A stretch of DNA of 64,000 bases from Branchiostoma lanceolatum (lineage: Eukaryota; Chordata; Leptocardii; Amphioxiformes; Branchiostomatidae): the NCBI RefSeq assembly GCF_035083965.1, contig NC_089727.1, forward strand, positions 23,484,111 through 23,548,110, written 5' to 3'. The notes under the pieces were generated by a model. That model did no database searches and was not told the DNA's origin. It saw only the letters and a program-made list of their open reading frames with translations. Shown piece by piece: positions 10,594 through 22,639 of the stretch. Made by a program: the position numbers and the translations under genes. Each line of letters starts with the position of its first letter. Positions within the stretch are counted from its first letter, which is position 1.

Positions 10594-11210
10594 CTACCTG
10601 GAAAGGAACACAGCGTCAGTAGTTGGATTCAAACTCTCAGAGCAGCAAGTTTCACAGCTGAGAAGAATTGAGTAAAGAGTTGACAGGTTGGGGATAGTCG
10701 ATGTAGGATCTTTTCTTATGGCCGTGTACCTGGAAAGGAAATGAAAATACTTCAGATTTAGAAAAACAAAAGACACAACATCAGTAGCTTTCAGGACACT
10801 GGATGCAAACTCCCATCAGACCCAGACAGAGCAGCTGATGTTTCACAGCTGAGAAGGATTAAACTCAGATCTGTAGATACATGTTCCAGAGCTACACAGT
10901 ACATGTACATGTAGCTTGCCATGTTGGGATAGTGCATGTACATGTAGGGCCTTTCCTATAATATCTAGAAACGAAAACTTGATTTAAAAACACTTTTGGA
11001 AAGACAAGCATCAAGACATTGGATTCAGTAACTCTCAGAAGCCAAGAAGTTTCACAGCTGACAAGAACTTAACAAAAAGGTTGAGTTTCACAAAAAGTGG
11101 AAGTTTCTGAAGTTGACAGACTGTTTTTTATTAAAGCCCTTTATAGTATCTACAGCTGTCTGGGAGGAATTTAGAATAAAACATTTGGAAAAACACAGAA
11201 GCTCATAAGA
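10594..11210. repeat. Degenerate tandem repeat, units of about 160-235 bp
   Basis: At least three units share a core: CAGTAGTTGGATTCAAACTC / GGACACTGGATGCAAACTCC / GACATTGGATTCAGTAACTC, each followed by AGTTTCACAGCTGAGAAG or a near copy (10650, 10841, 11051). A fourth, poor unit may begin near 11180. The units are diverged and non-coding. Confidence 0.6.
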
Positions 11211-12196
11211 AAGTGTCAGGACATTGACTGTATACATTGATTGTACATTGTACAGGCTAGTACTACATGGAAATAAGTGTAAAGCTTCAAATGTTTGAAG
11301 TGGTTTTATTTTTGCAGTGTCTTCTCCAGCTTGAAATTATGACAGAACGAAAAGCTGTTTCATTTTATGTTCGGACTGTACTACAGAAATTATTTTCAAC
11401 AGTAAGTTTACAAAAAAGGCATATTCGCAATTAGTCTGTATAATGCAAACTCAGCCGCTGTCCGGGGCTTTTATGGCCCCTACCCCCGTAGGGCTGAGCA
11501 GTTACTGGCCGCCGCTATAAGCACAATTAGACCAGTCTAATTCACAGTGTTAATTACTGTTATGATTTCAATGTGGAGAAAACCCCGAAAATAAAACCTC
11601 AGCAAACATTTCCAGACTTACAGTATTTTACAATTAGGTGGAATGGGGGAAATGTAAACATTGAAGTGACTTGAAAATAAAATTCTAAAATCATGATATG
11701 TAAAATTTAAACTAAAATTTAGAATGACACCAGATATTCAGTATCTCTAAAACTCTGGTGACTTTGAATTTGGAATGACAGTAAGAATTTGGGAAATCTG
11801 ATCAACTGTCACCACTCCCCTGTATCCGGCCATGTGGCTAATCGTACAGTGGAATTTGGCCTTCACAGTCGATCCATAGAGATTTTTGAATAGAAAACTA
11901 TGATTTACAGTAAAAGTGGAAATGTTCACGGGTATCTAATTTTTTAAGGAGAAAATGGATTGTCCGCAGTTGTTTTTATCATTATCATACAATTAGAGAA
12001 AGCTTACATCCAAAAAAATTAACCTTCACTGCAAATGAAGTAAATCTGAAATGTTCATGGTGGTTTACTTTTAATAACTTTATACATGTTCCTATTGCAT
12101 TAATATTGAACTACAGAATTGTTTCAACCACAAACTTAAAATATAGTGAAAGATTCCTTTCTACGTTGATGAAAGTTAGACATCCAGGTAGTAAGA
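11211..12196. other. KLHL intron 1, decayed sequence
   Basis: AT-rich and without a supported gene. A GC-rich patch at 11455-11520 (CCGGGGCTTTTATGGCCCC) can form a small hairpin. Confidence 0.3.
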
Positions 12197-12384
12197 TACG
12201 CCAAAAATAATTACTCAAGCAACTGGATAAAGTTTTGAAACAGTCAGACGTTTCAGACAGCATCCACTGTCTTTCGTCAGTGACTGACAGTCAGTGACTG
12301 ACAGAGAAAGACAGTGGATGCTGTCTGAAACGTCTGACTGTTTCAAAACTTTATCCAGTTGCTTGAGTAATTATTTTTGGCGTA
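12197..12384. mobile_element. 188 bp near-perfect palindrome (fold-back MITE)
   Basis: It runs from TACGCCAAAAATAATTACTC to its inverse GAGTAATTATTTTTGGCGTA. The arms are about 90 bp, include AGTCAGACGTTTCAGACAGC, and match almost base for base. The centre is two copies of GTCAGTGACTGACA. The TA at both tips fits a Tc1/mariner-type target, which would make this a hairpin MITE. Confidence 0.75.
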
Positions 12385-12809
12385 AAGATTCCTTTCCCCC
12401 AGCCCTCTAGCCTGAAAGTAAGTCCCTGTGAAAATTGATAAATCTACTATCCTCCTCATTACATCAGTGCATAGTCAGTGCTTTTTATCTGTTGCTGTCC
12501 AAATCAGAGCATTCATAAATCATCTTAGTAGATTGATGATATCAAGTTATAGTTAATTTTGCAGGCCACATTGTACGTCTTTTAGTTAAGCCTGTATAAA
12601 CATTGGAATATTTTCCATTTTGGTGGTCTAGCTTAGCCGTGTGAAGGCAACAATACTGCAAATTCATCTGTTTTCATGGGGAATAAATTTCACGGAAAGA
12701 AGGTTTTTACAGCATTTTACATTCATTATTGACACTAAGTACTGTGATAGAAATAGCAGAAGATACTAGAGAGGCCGACATTTGCTTGAGAGTAAATACA
12801 TGTACAATG
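12385..12809. other. KLHL intron 1, nothing recognised
   Basis: AT-rich with no feature that I can support. Confidence 0.3.
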
Positions 12810-13375
12810 TATCATATTTCATTCCCTCCCTATGCAATAATGGAAAATTAGCTACATAAATTTGAATGTGTATTTCTTTGCGGTCGTTCGTAACCTCATG
12901 TAACCTGAATAGAACACGTATTCGTTGGCAGATGGAACAGGCCGAATCTAAGATTGAATGTGGAAGGGGGATAGAACTTTCAATCCGTTTTGGGTTTGAA
13001 AATAGGCCCTTAAGTCCCCAAAATGAGTCATTTTGAAGTGTGGTATATACCAAACATGTTCTAGGCACACTTTTACCAAATTTCAGGTCATTCGGTTGAA
13101 ATACCAGAGCACAGGAGCCCAAAATATACATTTTTATCCAAAGATGGAAAAAAAATTCTAAATAAAATGATTCAAAATCTAAATACTGATATCGAAAAAA
13201 AAGTCTGGGGGTATTTGTCCACTTAACCTACATGCCAAATTTCAGGTCAAAGAATGGAAAAGTTGAATCCATTTGAAGATTTGGCAGGAGGAGAAAAAGA
13301 AGAGAGCATGACCAAAAACAACATATTTCACTCTACCCAAACGTAGGTATGGGGAGTGAAATATAAAAATGTGTA
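12810..13375. mobile_element. Possible MITE with short inverted ends
   Basis: The left end reads ATCATATTTCATTCCCTCCC and the right end is the inverse of TATATTTCACTCCCCATACC, an imperfect inverted pair about 560 bp apart. The interior repeats CCAAATTTCAGGTCA twice (near 13076 and 13234) and has no coding potential. The ends are imperfect and no target duplication is clear. Confidence 0.3.
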
Positions 13376-13888
13376 TTTTTAGTGTCATGATTTCAATACA
13401 TGATCTAACGTTACATTTCAAGATCTACAGTGTACAAGACAATTTGATATAGAGTTAGTTTAAAAGTGGTTTTACAATGGAAAAAAAAATATCTTTAGTG
13501 TCGGTAGGTAAGCATTCTCTTTTTTATCTTCTTTTTAGATTTTGGCCGAAGTGATGAAACAATTTCAGTTTAACAATGTACAACTGAAATGTGTGTTAAC
13601 TGAAATGCATTGGGGCACTAGTATTCTCAACATCATATCAAAATCATACAGATATACATAGTACAAGGACAAGTTAGTGTATTTTAATAACTAAATAAAG
13701 GGGTTTAACGTAATTTTATGCATTCTTACATTGACTTTTCAAAGCCTTTAATCTGTTTTCAATTTCAGAATCAGGACTGGTGTCTGATTTTATGACAAAA
13801 TCATTAGTTTGGATTGGAGTTTGTCCTAGGACAGATTGCGATCGCAGTTGTCTTCAGTAATGTCTGTTTGTGTGTTTGTTCACATGTA

Positions 13889-14677
13889 CAGACGAAGCCA
13901 CTTAATTGCACCTCGGATAAACGCACCTTCCGTTTAATTGCACCGAATCCCAATATCCAAAACCGGTTCCCATTCACTGCATTGTTAGTGACTCCGCATA
14001 TCTGCACCGCGCATGGTCACCAATGCCGGATAACTGCACCAATTTCTTTCAAAAATCCTCGACAAGTTAACTGAAAAGGTGCGCTGAATTCGAGAAAACG
14101 CGGTACAAATGAGCCGATACCTGCCAGTGCAAAAGCGCAATACCGCCAATATGTTTAAAACTGTTTTGAGTAACAAAAGAAGGCGGTCTCCATTGACAGT
14201 TGCGTTGCGTTGGTAGGAATCGTATGGGAGGTCCAGGGCGGGTCATCCGTAATCAGTAACCAAGTTTTAGTTTCAATTCCTAGTTTCATGACGGAACATG
14301 ATTTACGTAAATCGACAACTGCACTCTACGTAATGTAACACAGAAACTGTTATCCCATGACTGGTATGACGATGTTTCAGAATGCCTCCCCTGTAACATT
14401 ACGTGTGTTGTAATGCGGTAGATCGCATGGAAAAATGAAAGAATGCAAAATCAAAACAGGTTCGTAGTCATTTCTTTATTTTCAGCAAAGGGTCAATAAA
14501 TAAAGTTAATAACTGAATAATTTCGTCTGTTTTCTTTATGCTAGTGTTTCTGACTAAAAATACACCCCCTCGCCCATGGTGGTGCGGTCCAGCTGGGCAT
14601 TTCGCATAATTGCACCAGCCGGATAATTGCACCAAAAACGCTGACAAATGGGTGGTGCAATTAAGCGGATTCTACTG
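13889..14677. mobile_element. Tigger/pogo-like non-autonomous DNA transposon
   Basis: The ends are CAGACGAAGCCACTTAATTG and, inverted, CAGTAGAATCCGCTTAATTG, both flanked by TA (13887-13888 and 14678-14679). A CAGTAGAA(T/C)CC-type tip, TA target and repeated subterminal TAATTGCACC motifs fit the pogo/Tigger branch of Tc1/mariner. About 790 bp long, with no transposase frame. Confidence 0.7.
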
Positions 14678-14679
14678 TA

Positions 14680-16060
14680 TTACAGTTTCTGTGTTCTACC
14701 AGATGGAGCTTACCATTTGAGGTGTGAATTCTGCTAACTTCTCACCGGCTGAAAATTGCCTTACACTTACAGACATAGTAAAAAACAGAAGATTTCCTGC
14801 CTGACCTCAGACTTATGATACAGTAACTGTAAATGCCTTTAAAAAGGTTCAACTCGTTGGGATTTAATTTTGTTTTAGGGATTAAACAAGGGGATAAGCT
14901 GGAGGAAGACATCATAAAATCATTTTTGCGGTGGTTTGAAGGTTGTGGTTGAAACAAGGGGGCAGGCAGAAGACAGAACAAGCATTTCTGCCATGGTTTT
15001 AAATTTAGTCTGCGGTTGAAACGGTTTGAAGTTGTTTTCTGGGTAAGGCCACAGCAAGTAAATTTTATGGATGACATCCCCTGTAGACTCCAAATTTAGT
15101 GCGCGCAGGCGGAAAAAAATACAAGGCGGTAAAAAAAAACAAGATATCCACATTTTCAAACTTGAACACCATAAAACATGTAAGAAGAATTGAAGCGATA
15201 TAAAACATGGTATTACAACCAACAAGTCTTTTATCCCTGTATTCAATAATATAATAACTAACACTGATGTCAACATTAAAATCATTCTTGATTTAGATCC
15301 GGGTTTGTATAGCATATCAAGAACGCAGAGACAAGGTTTCCCTACACTCCATGGGCACGGGAGTCTCCTGAGTCATGAGGCAGACTGACTGTATGTGACT
15401 CAATAATGCCGAATCTGCTCGCTTTGTCTCAACTGAAATTCTCTAGATGCTATTGCTGGCCTGACTATCAGCCTGAATATCCGTGCCGTCTTTTTATTCT
15501 GTCTTCAACGGACAGACAGTTAGACATGGTCCCTGTTGTCGGATGTGTTAGTAGTTCACTTCATTCAAGAACAGCACATCGAATTACACGTTGTTGATAA
15601 TAATGGCACAACAATTACAGACTAATTGCAAGTACAGGTTTGATATGAGGGCTGCACTGTGTCTGATGAGGAGCAATCTTATGACAGCTTGCATACACAA
15701 TACTTGTGCAACACATTTGTAACGATTTTTCACCATTCCTACATGTACTAGTACATGCGCAATGCCTTTTTTATGCGGCATCTGGAACGTTTTTGCAATG
15801 GAACTGACAGACTTTTGAATCATATTGCCCCGTTGTCGGTTTATTGACCATTGCCAAAGGATAGAAAAATTCGTGTTTTTTATTTCAAAAACTGCCGCAA
15901 TAAAATGACCTCGCTGTGGTCTAATGTTAAGCTTGTAGAATTAAAAACGGGCATTCCTGCAGCAGTTTTTAGTTTATAAACCACCGTGAAATTTGTAAAT
16001 TATGTTTATCCAAGGAGGTTAAAAACAGCTTTTAACGTCCTTGGTTTATCTGCCCCTCTA
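14680..16060. other. KLHL intron 1, no gene seen
   Basis: AT-rich, with a poly-C run near 16076. A long minus-strand frame at 14920-15315 has no recognisable protein features and is probably chance. Confidence 0.3.
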
Positions 16061-16440
16061 TGTTACTTTAGTACCCCCCCCCCCCGTGCCATGCACTCTA
16101 ACAATGTCTAATCAAAACATTTCTGATTTCTTCAACATTCCTCGCTCTGACGCGCCACAAAGTTCTGTAATAAAACATATGCACAACATTCTAGCATACA
16201 CTGCTTATTCTACTGTAATTTCACCTAAACACTGGGAACTCCCTACCAGAGAGTGTAGTCTCCAGCGAAACAGTCAACCAGTTTAAGTCTCGACTAGATC
16301 GACATTGGAAGGAGCTAATGCTCGAACACGGCGGAAGCGAATAGACCAGTCCACAACAGGCGATGCCTTCCTCGACTGAACTTGGTATAAAGGTATAACG
16401 GTTAAAGGTATATAAAGGTTAAACTGCTGTCCAAAACAAT
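16060..16440 (+). mobile_element. LINE 3' end remnant (CR1/L2-like)
   Basis: The plus strand carries, over more than one frame, NWELPTREC-like and then FKSRLDRHWKELMLEHGG, the C-terminal W-x-x-LP...F-x-x-RLD-x-HW signature of CR1/L2-type ORF2. It is followed by a tail of GGTATAAAGG / GGTTAAAGG repeats to about 16440. Only a few hundred bases of 3' end are left, with frame breaks. Confidence 0.6.
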
Positions 16441-16643
16441 GTCATGCTGAGCGAGAGTTGAGGAAAATAACGTTAATCATACTTTTCCCCAGTGCGGTCA
16501 GCCGAAATGGACCAGATCTGTACTAAGACTCACACACTAACAGTTTGACAGTGTTATGTTGCAGTCCAGCGCTGTTACAAGTAACCAAAGCCCAAGTGTT
16601 TCACGGGTCGCAGGTTCTGTAGGAGATAACGGTTCACACCTAC

Positions 16644-16696
16644 CTATTCATGAGGCGTCTGCCATCTTTGTCAGGACGGACTCGTCCATTCACCAT
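16644..16696 (-). CDS. Kelch-like protein, exon 1 with start codon
   Basis: The minus strand reads MVNGRVRPDKDGRRLMN plus AG, then a donor GTAGGTGTG at 16635-16643. Joined to exon 2 (starting G at 9205) it gives ...LMNR-MDFDKIEQ in one unbroken frame. An in-frame TAA lies 12 bases before the ATG, which marks this ATG as the first available start. No family match is expected, as KLHL N-terminal tails are variable; the evidence is the ATG, the good donor and the exact phase match across a 7.4 kb intron. A nearby out-of-frame ATG (AAGATGGCAGACGCC) would give only MADAS. Confidence 0.7.
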
Positions 16697-16971
16697 TATA
16701 GGGGCTTATTTTGATATATTTTCTCCATTTCTCCGGGCCTAAATTGACTTTCACAGTCAAAACTATGCGGAAATATGGTAGTACCTACGAATCTTGCCCA
16801 AAGTTTCGTTTGTTTTGAAATGCTCTGAAAATGTTGTTCTAGTCAAATTTTGCCTACTAGACCACGGTCTCCCGAGGACTTCTAGCGGAATATTTGCAAA
16901 TTGCAGCACGAGGTACCAGCGTTTGGTATCAAAGTTTCATCCTTTGTTCTTCTTATTTACCTTAACCCTCA

Positions 16972-17954
16972 AACATCTGAACCTATTTTTGCGACTAAAA
17001 TGACTGAATGGGTAAAAAATGACCCCAAAATGTTTTGTTCAGTAAAACCTCCCTTTTCATTTTTTTTTCGCTGATTGTTATCCGTGCATTGCTTCATTAA
17101 TGTAAGAGGAATGTTTTGGCATGTTTAGGTATAAATAATTCCCGTTCATTATCATAGTATAAATGTATGCAAAAAGATCAGAAGGACCGTGTCTTGAACT
17201 ATCTCTATTTAGACCGGGAGGGGATTTTTGAAGTCCACACCAAATTTCATGTTGCATAACTAATGAACGGCTTACGCGAGGGCCACCAAACTTGGTGACT
17301 TTTCATAAAATGTCCTTAACAAAAATTTCAAATTAATAAAGCAAGTTCATCGTTTTTCGTGTTGCCATGGCAACGGGTTTTTGACAGGCATATTTTACAA
17401 AATCTTCTAATTTCAGTTCAAACAATGAGGTTTCGAGGCTTTTTTGGTACGCCAAATGTATTTCCTTACATTGTTATCATCTTATGTAATCCAATGTAAC
17501 TCTTATGATTTATAAATTTAACATTGATATCAATCTGATTTGATGACGTCATTGGTCAAAATCCAAGATGGCGGATAGAATCACATAGAATCATGTCATT
17601 ATGACGTCATTATGACATAAAATCTGTTATGGTAATATCAATTTACATGTGCATCATCCTCTGAAAATTTGGTGGTCATATGATAAGTAGTTGATGCGTT
17701 ACAGAGGGCAGGTCTCAAAAACAGGACATTATTTTTGCTGGGGTCAAAAATGACCCCAGCGGACTCCACACAGACTTTCCTACATAATGTCAACAGTATT
17801 GTGCCGATCCCCCTAGAAAATTAGGAGAGGTTAGAAAAGATGTCTACCGACAAAGTCACGGAAGGAATTTTTCTCAGATCAAACATGTTCAAATAGCACG
17901 TCAAAATCCACGCCTGGGGTCAAAAATGACCCCGTTCAGGTATTTGAGGGTTAA
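16972..17954. mobile_element. Non-autonomous piggyBac-like transposon
   Basis: TTAA at both ends (16972-16975 and 17951-17954) with terminal repeats CCCTCAAACATCTGAAC and, inverted, CCCTCAAATACCTGAAC. TTAA target duplication with a CCCT tip is diagnostic of piggyBac. Subterminal GGTCAAAAATGACCCC palindromes occur near 17738 and 17918 with a half-match near 17014. No transposase; about 980 bp. It lies 280 bp upstream of the KLHL start codon. Confidence 0.85.
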
Positions 17955-18600
17955 TAAGGTCAAACCGGAGCTACTGTTTTGGGTTCCGTTTGTACATCTG
18001 CTGTGTGTTCACAGCACAACTCAAGATCGTGTTGATGTAATTGTGTTATTTGCATGAATTTTGGTAAATAAACGTGTTGAACGACGAAGCAAAAGATTCT
18101 AGAGGAAATTTTGGAGATTTCTATGATTAATTTTACTTCCTTATAATATTGTATAATAAATGTATGGTGGTCATTGACAATATAGTATTGTGGACATTGA
18201 CACATAAAATATAGTTCATCTTCCACAGCTTTCCCTGTACATTACGTCTTCTTGTCGATAGGAAGTTTTGTAACGGTTAACGTTATCTCCAGATCCCCTT
18301 TTTATTTCTAGTGAGTGAGAACTTATTCTCTTTTTGCATTTTTCCCACTGTCGACAGGATGTTCCTGTCACTGTCATTTGTAATTTGAATGATGTTAACC
18401 GTGCTGCCCAGTATTGATATCTACATTGTTGTACATGTATAATGCACAATGAACATTGACCCTTACAAAAATATGTGTCTCTTCGACTTTGTGTTTTTTT
18501 CTGTAAAACATACCTGTATAGATAATATATGATACATATATGTATAACAAATTTGTATTATATACATTTCGCATTGATATTAAGTTCTGGTGGTCTCTGA
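17955..18600. other. Intergenic, no gene seen
   Basis: AT-rich; the minus-strand frames here have no recognisable product. Confidence 0.3.
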
Positions 18601-18950
18601 CTAAAGGTTAATGACAATGACAATGACGTTTATTGCATATGCATGCCCAACATAGGGCTAAATGCATTACAATATCCAGAGGATACTAAGAAAACTATGC
18701 TATGCTTAAACTATGATTTACATGCTTCTTCTCTCTTCTTGAAACATTATTTGTAGGCAAATTCACAGAGTTTTTCCATTACATCGTAATTAGCTGTTGA
18801 CATTACATGTGCGAGCATTTCCTCCTTTGTAAAATGTGCATCTCTTCGGTCTCGCAATATGTCACTAACACAAGAGAATTTTGTACATCTTTATAAAGAG
18901 AGCATTCTAGAACAAAGTGCACTTCATTATCTATATAGTTCTCATTACAA

Positions 18951-20101
18951 ACTAGAGTTCCACGACCTCATACCTTCGCCAAATGATTTTAACCTTTATG
19001 ACTGATGTATTAGGAGTGTTTCTCATCAATTATAAATCATACCAGTTGATTGTCTTAAAATATAACATGTCCAAAGTATGAGCTTAACAAATTATGAGCT
19101 CAACAAAGAAAGTTATGCTAATGTTTTTCATTGATTATGCAAATGAGGCCCTTATTAGCATAATTTGATTCAACGATGTTCACATTCACATAACGTCCCG
19201 ATGCCAGGAAAAGTATTAAATGTATGGAATTGCCGTCATTTGCCAGTGTGGAATTAGAGAAGTTACTCACTAAGTATGCAAATTAGGCCCATATTAGCAT
19301 ATTTTCTATCTAGAAACATTCCTCTCTTCCTCAGTTACAATTTGAATAGTCATATCATGGAACAAAGCGGATTTTTTAAGTTGCTTCATAAATAATGCAA
19401 ATCAGAATCTGATTTGCATAATCATTGTCCAATCATACTAAGCATCACACAAGCTATCTGCATACCAAAAATCATGACCATCCATCAAGCCAATCTTGTT
19501 ATAGTATTTCCTCATCACTTATGCAAATTAGGTCTTCATTTGCATAGTTTATATCAATTAATATTTCTCTCTTCCTCAGTTACATATGTCACATGTTTCA
19601 GAGTCCTATCACGGAATTTGGCGGATGTATAAACTTTCCTCATTAATTATGCAAATTAGATACTGATTTGCATAAGAAATGTCTTATCATTTACATCATC
19701 ACACAAGCTATCTACCTACCAAAAATCATTACCATCCATCAAGCCCTTCTTGAGTTATTCCCTTTCAAAGTCAGACGCAAAACCTGCTCCTGCAGTTCCA
19801 AAAAAGCCGCTAGGGGGCCCAAACCCACACCACTTACTCTCTGTCCAAATATCTATCTACCACTACCACATAAGTTCCACAGCATGTCCAGAACACGAGA
19901 TATCAAAACAGGAAGTTCCGCTGCAGTACCGTAAGAAGCCGCTAGGGGGCCCAAAATCTAATCGTTTTTAGGTCTCATCAAAACCTACCAACATACCAAA
20001 TACCAAGACAATCCATCAAGGCATTCTGGAGTTATGCTTTGCCACTACAGACACACACACAAACAAACGCTACCCTCTGCATAACCTTCTCGGCTAAGGT
20101 A
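18951..20101 (+). repeat. Dispersed repeat, ACTAGAGTTCCACG family, copy 2
   Basis: A full-looking 1.15 kb copy with the same first 90 bases as the copy at 730-1359, a (CA)n run near 20050 and the terminal ACCTTCTCGGCTAAGGT hairpin. It interrupts the LINE-A 3' region, so it inserted later than that LINE. It contains internal pairs of similar units (ATTATGCAAATTAG; GCCGCTAGGGGGCCCAAA twice, near 19807 and 19937). Confidence 0.75.
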
Positions 20102-20341
20102 AATATACATAGTCTGTCATTAGGAGGAGTCCGGTTATATCTACCAGCTTCAATATGTAGTACGTGATCGCTAATCCTTGGCTTAGTCACGGCGCGGCGA
20201 TTGTTAAAGTTTTTTTAAATCGAGGTTTCTCTCTTTCATATGTATGTTTAAATGTTTCGTAAGTGCTTAACTTGTTACCTTGGTTCTCTTTTTTGCCACT
20301 GGAGTTCAGTTCTGGGTAAAAACTTTGCACTAAGATATCTT

Positions 20342-20893
20342 TTAGTCTTTAATTTGTTTTACTTCAGACTGAGCGGATGATGTATTACTGTCCCTGTTGT
20401 GTAGAAGGTAGGTAAAGCCTGACTCCTCAAGGATTCTACTAACAGAGGACAGCCAACATGGCAACTTGCGTCGGTGCATGTCTTGTTGAACTAGTAAAGA
20501 TTCAAACTGAAGACTGTTTGTGGGCACCTCTCTAACTAATCTTTTGTAGTACGAGTAAAGTCTAATATATACTTCAATCCATAGGGGGTACCTGCCGAGT
20601 TCGGCCCTCGTTGCCAGGTAGCTCGCACTCTTCCTTACGCCTAGCAGTTTACAAAACTTAAGATGAATTTGTTCTATTGGGGACTTGTCGTTTAGTCTAG
20701 TCTTGCCCCACACCTCGGCACCATAAGTTAGAATTGGCGCTACACATGCATCAAATAGTTTGAAGTATACGGAGATTGAGGGGTTGCTGTCTCCTAATGT
20801 TGTTTTTATACTAAACAATGCCCTTAAAGCTTTCTTTTGTAATGTATTTGACGCTGTTGTAAAGTTACAACCTGTTGTAAATACATGTACCAC
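20342..20893 (-). pseudogene. LINE-A ORF2 fragment, post-RT region
   Basis: A 183-codon frame closely similar to the middle of the 469-codon frame at 46575-47984; shared words include KKALRALFSIKTTLGDSNPS and PIEQ-HLKFCK. It represents the region after the reverse transcriptase core. It is broken on both sides. Confidence 0.75.
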
Positions 20894-21067
20894 TCCCAGA
20901 TTTCAATACGAGGAAACTATCGCTATGTCTTTGTTGAGTAGCAGATGGAATTTTAGATTTGAAAACATATGTCTGTATCTGTATCTGTATCTATATAGCC
21001 GGTATAACCGCCATCAGGCGTAACACACCAGCTTCGCAGGCACGCGGCGCGGCAGCAGCTGGTCATA

Positions 21068-22069
21068 TTACACCGAACGGTCTGTTACACCTAGTCTTTG
21101 CATATCTGACTGCAACCGTTCTTTAAAGCTACTTAGTGATGAAGCTCCTACAGTACTTGATGACAACGAGTTCCATTCTACTATGGTTCTCGGGAAATAC
21201 GAATTTTTGAACACGTCAATCCTTGGCTGATAACTCTGGTACTTAAAAGCATGACTATTTCTGGTCCTCTTCTGAGCTGGCATTAGATACTTATCAGTCG
21301 GTACGTCCACAAGTTTATTAGTCATCTTGTACATCATGCAAAGTCTGGACATTGTTCTCCTGTCCTCAAGTGACATCCATTGCAGGTCTGCTTTCATTTT
21401 TGTTACACTGGCGCCCCTTTCATAGTTGTTCGTGCAGAATCTGGCAGCTTGGTTCTGCACCCTCTCGAGTTTATCTATATCCTTCTTTGTGTATGGATCC
21501 CAAACTGTTGCAGCATATTCAAGGTTTGGTCTTACTAGAGACGTGTATGCAAGTGATTTTACCTTTGCTGGGCATGCCCACAAATTACGTTTGATCACTC
21601 CCAATGTCTGTTTAGCCTTAGTTGGTACTTTGTTGATATGGGTGTTCCACTTTAGCCCCGTTGTTAATGTAACGCCTAGGTACGGGTGGCTCTTTGCTGT
21701 TGCTAGAGCCTGTCCACAGAACTGGTAGGTGGTTACAATTGGGTTTCGTTTGTTTGTTATATGCATGATGTAACATTTTTCCGGATTAAACTGCATTAGC
21801 CATCTGCTTTGCCATTCTTCGAGTGTGTTCAAATCTTCTTGCAAAAGCTGTGAATCACTCTGTGTGGACAACTCTATATATAACAGGCAGTCATCGGCAA
21901 ATAACCTAACATTTGAATCAAGCTGGTCTGGTAAGTCATTTATGTACAGGAGGAAGAGTAACGATCCCAGAACAGTTCCCTGTGGTACGCCTGACGCAAC
22001 TCTAACTGGAGCTGAGGCCTTGCCTTCTACCACTACCGTCTGTTCCCTATTGGTCAAGAAAGCCTTCAA
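21068..22069 (-). pseudogene. LINE-B reverse transcriptase, C-terminal part
   Basis: A 333-codon frame with the catalytic FADD box (LFADDCLLYIE), the GVPQGTVLG motif, and the CR1-type tail LVRPNLEYAATVWDPY...WNSLSS...SFKERL. The frame to its right (22115-22639) ends LAILDH-stop where the family has LDFSKAFD.VDH, so a deletion and a stop codon separate the two. The enzyme would copy LINE RNA into DNA at the target site; this copy cannot, as it lacks endonuclease and is interrupted. Confidence 0.85.
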
Positions 22070-22114
22070 CCAATTTAGTGTGGTGCCTTGAATTCCGTAG
22101 TGCTCTAGTTTAGT

Positions 22115-22639
22115 TTAGTGATCAAGAATTGCTAGATCTACCTGTTTTTTATTGTTCAGTGCGCCAGCTATGTCATGAGCTGTCAATATAAGCTGTGTTT
22201 CTGTGGATCGCTTTGCTCTGAATCCATGTTGGTAGTCAGTCAATATGTTGAAACTTTCTAAGTGTTTCATGACATGACTATGGATAATGTGTTCAAGTAG
22301 TTTGCAGGATATACAGGTCAGTGATACAGGTCGGTAGTTGCCGGGGACAGCTCTATCTCCCTTTTTAAAAATGGCACATATATTTGCATCCCTCCAGTCT
22401 TTGGGAATTTCTCCTGTGTCTAACGAGTGTTGGAAAATATTGGTTAACACAGGTGCTATTTCGGTGGCTGTCATTTTGAGGAACCAAGGAGGTATTTGGT
22501 CTGGACCAGATGCTTTAGATGGATTGAGACCTTGGAGCATTTTTTCGACACCATTAGGGGAAATCACTATGTGTTCCATGGGAGGGGTACAGGGCTGTCC
22601 GAGAGTTGGCATGTTTGTTGTGTCTTCCTCTGTGAACAC
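22115..22639 (-). pseudogene. LINE-B reverse transcriptase, N-terminal part
   Basis: A 174-codon frame with SKASGPDQIPPWFLK, IPKDWRDANICAIFKKGDR, NYRPVSLT and HGFRAKRSTETQL, the finger/palm motifs 0 to 2a of a CR1-like RT. A frameshift near 22640-22690 separates it from the upstream linker frame at 22567-23007 (WFNRNLRRHCRKKQRLYNKA). Confidence 0.85.

Noticed and set aside
14920-15315. 131-codon minus-strand frame
   Set aside because: No motif, and composition like the surrounding AT-rich intron; probably chance.
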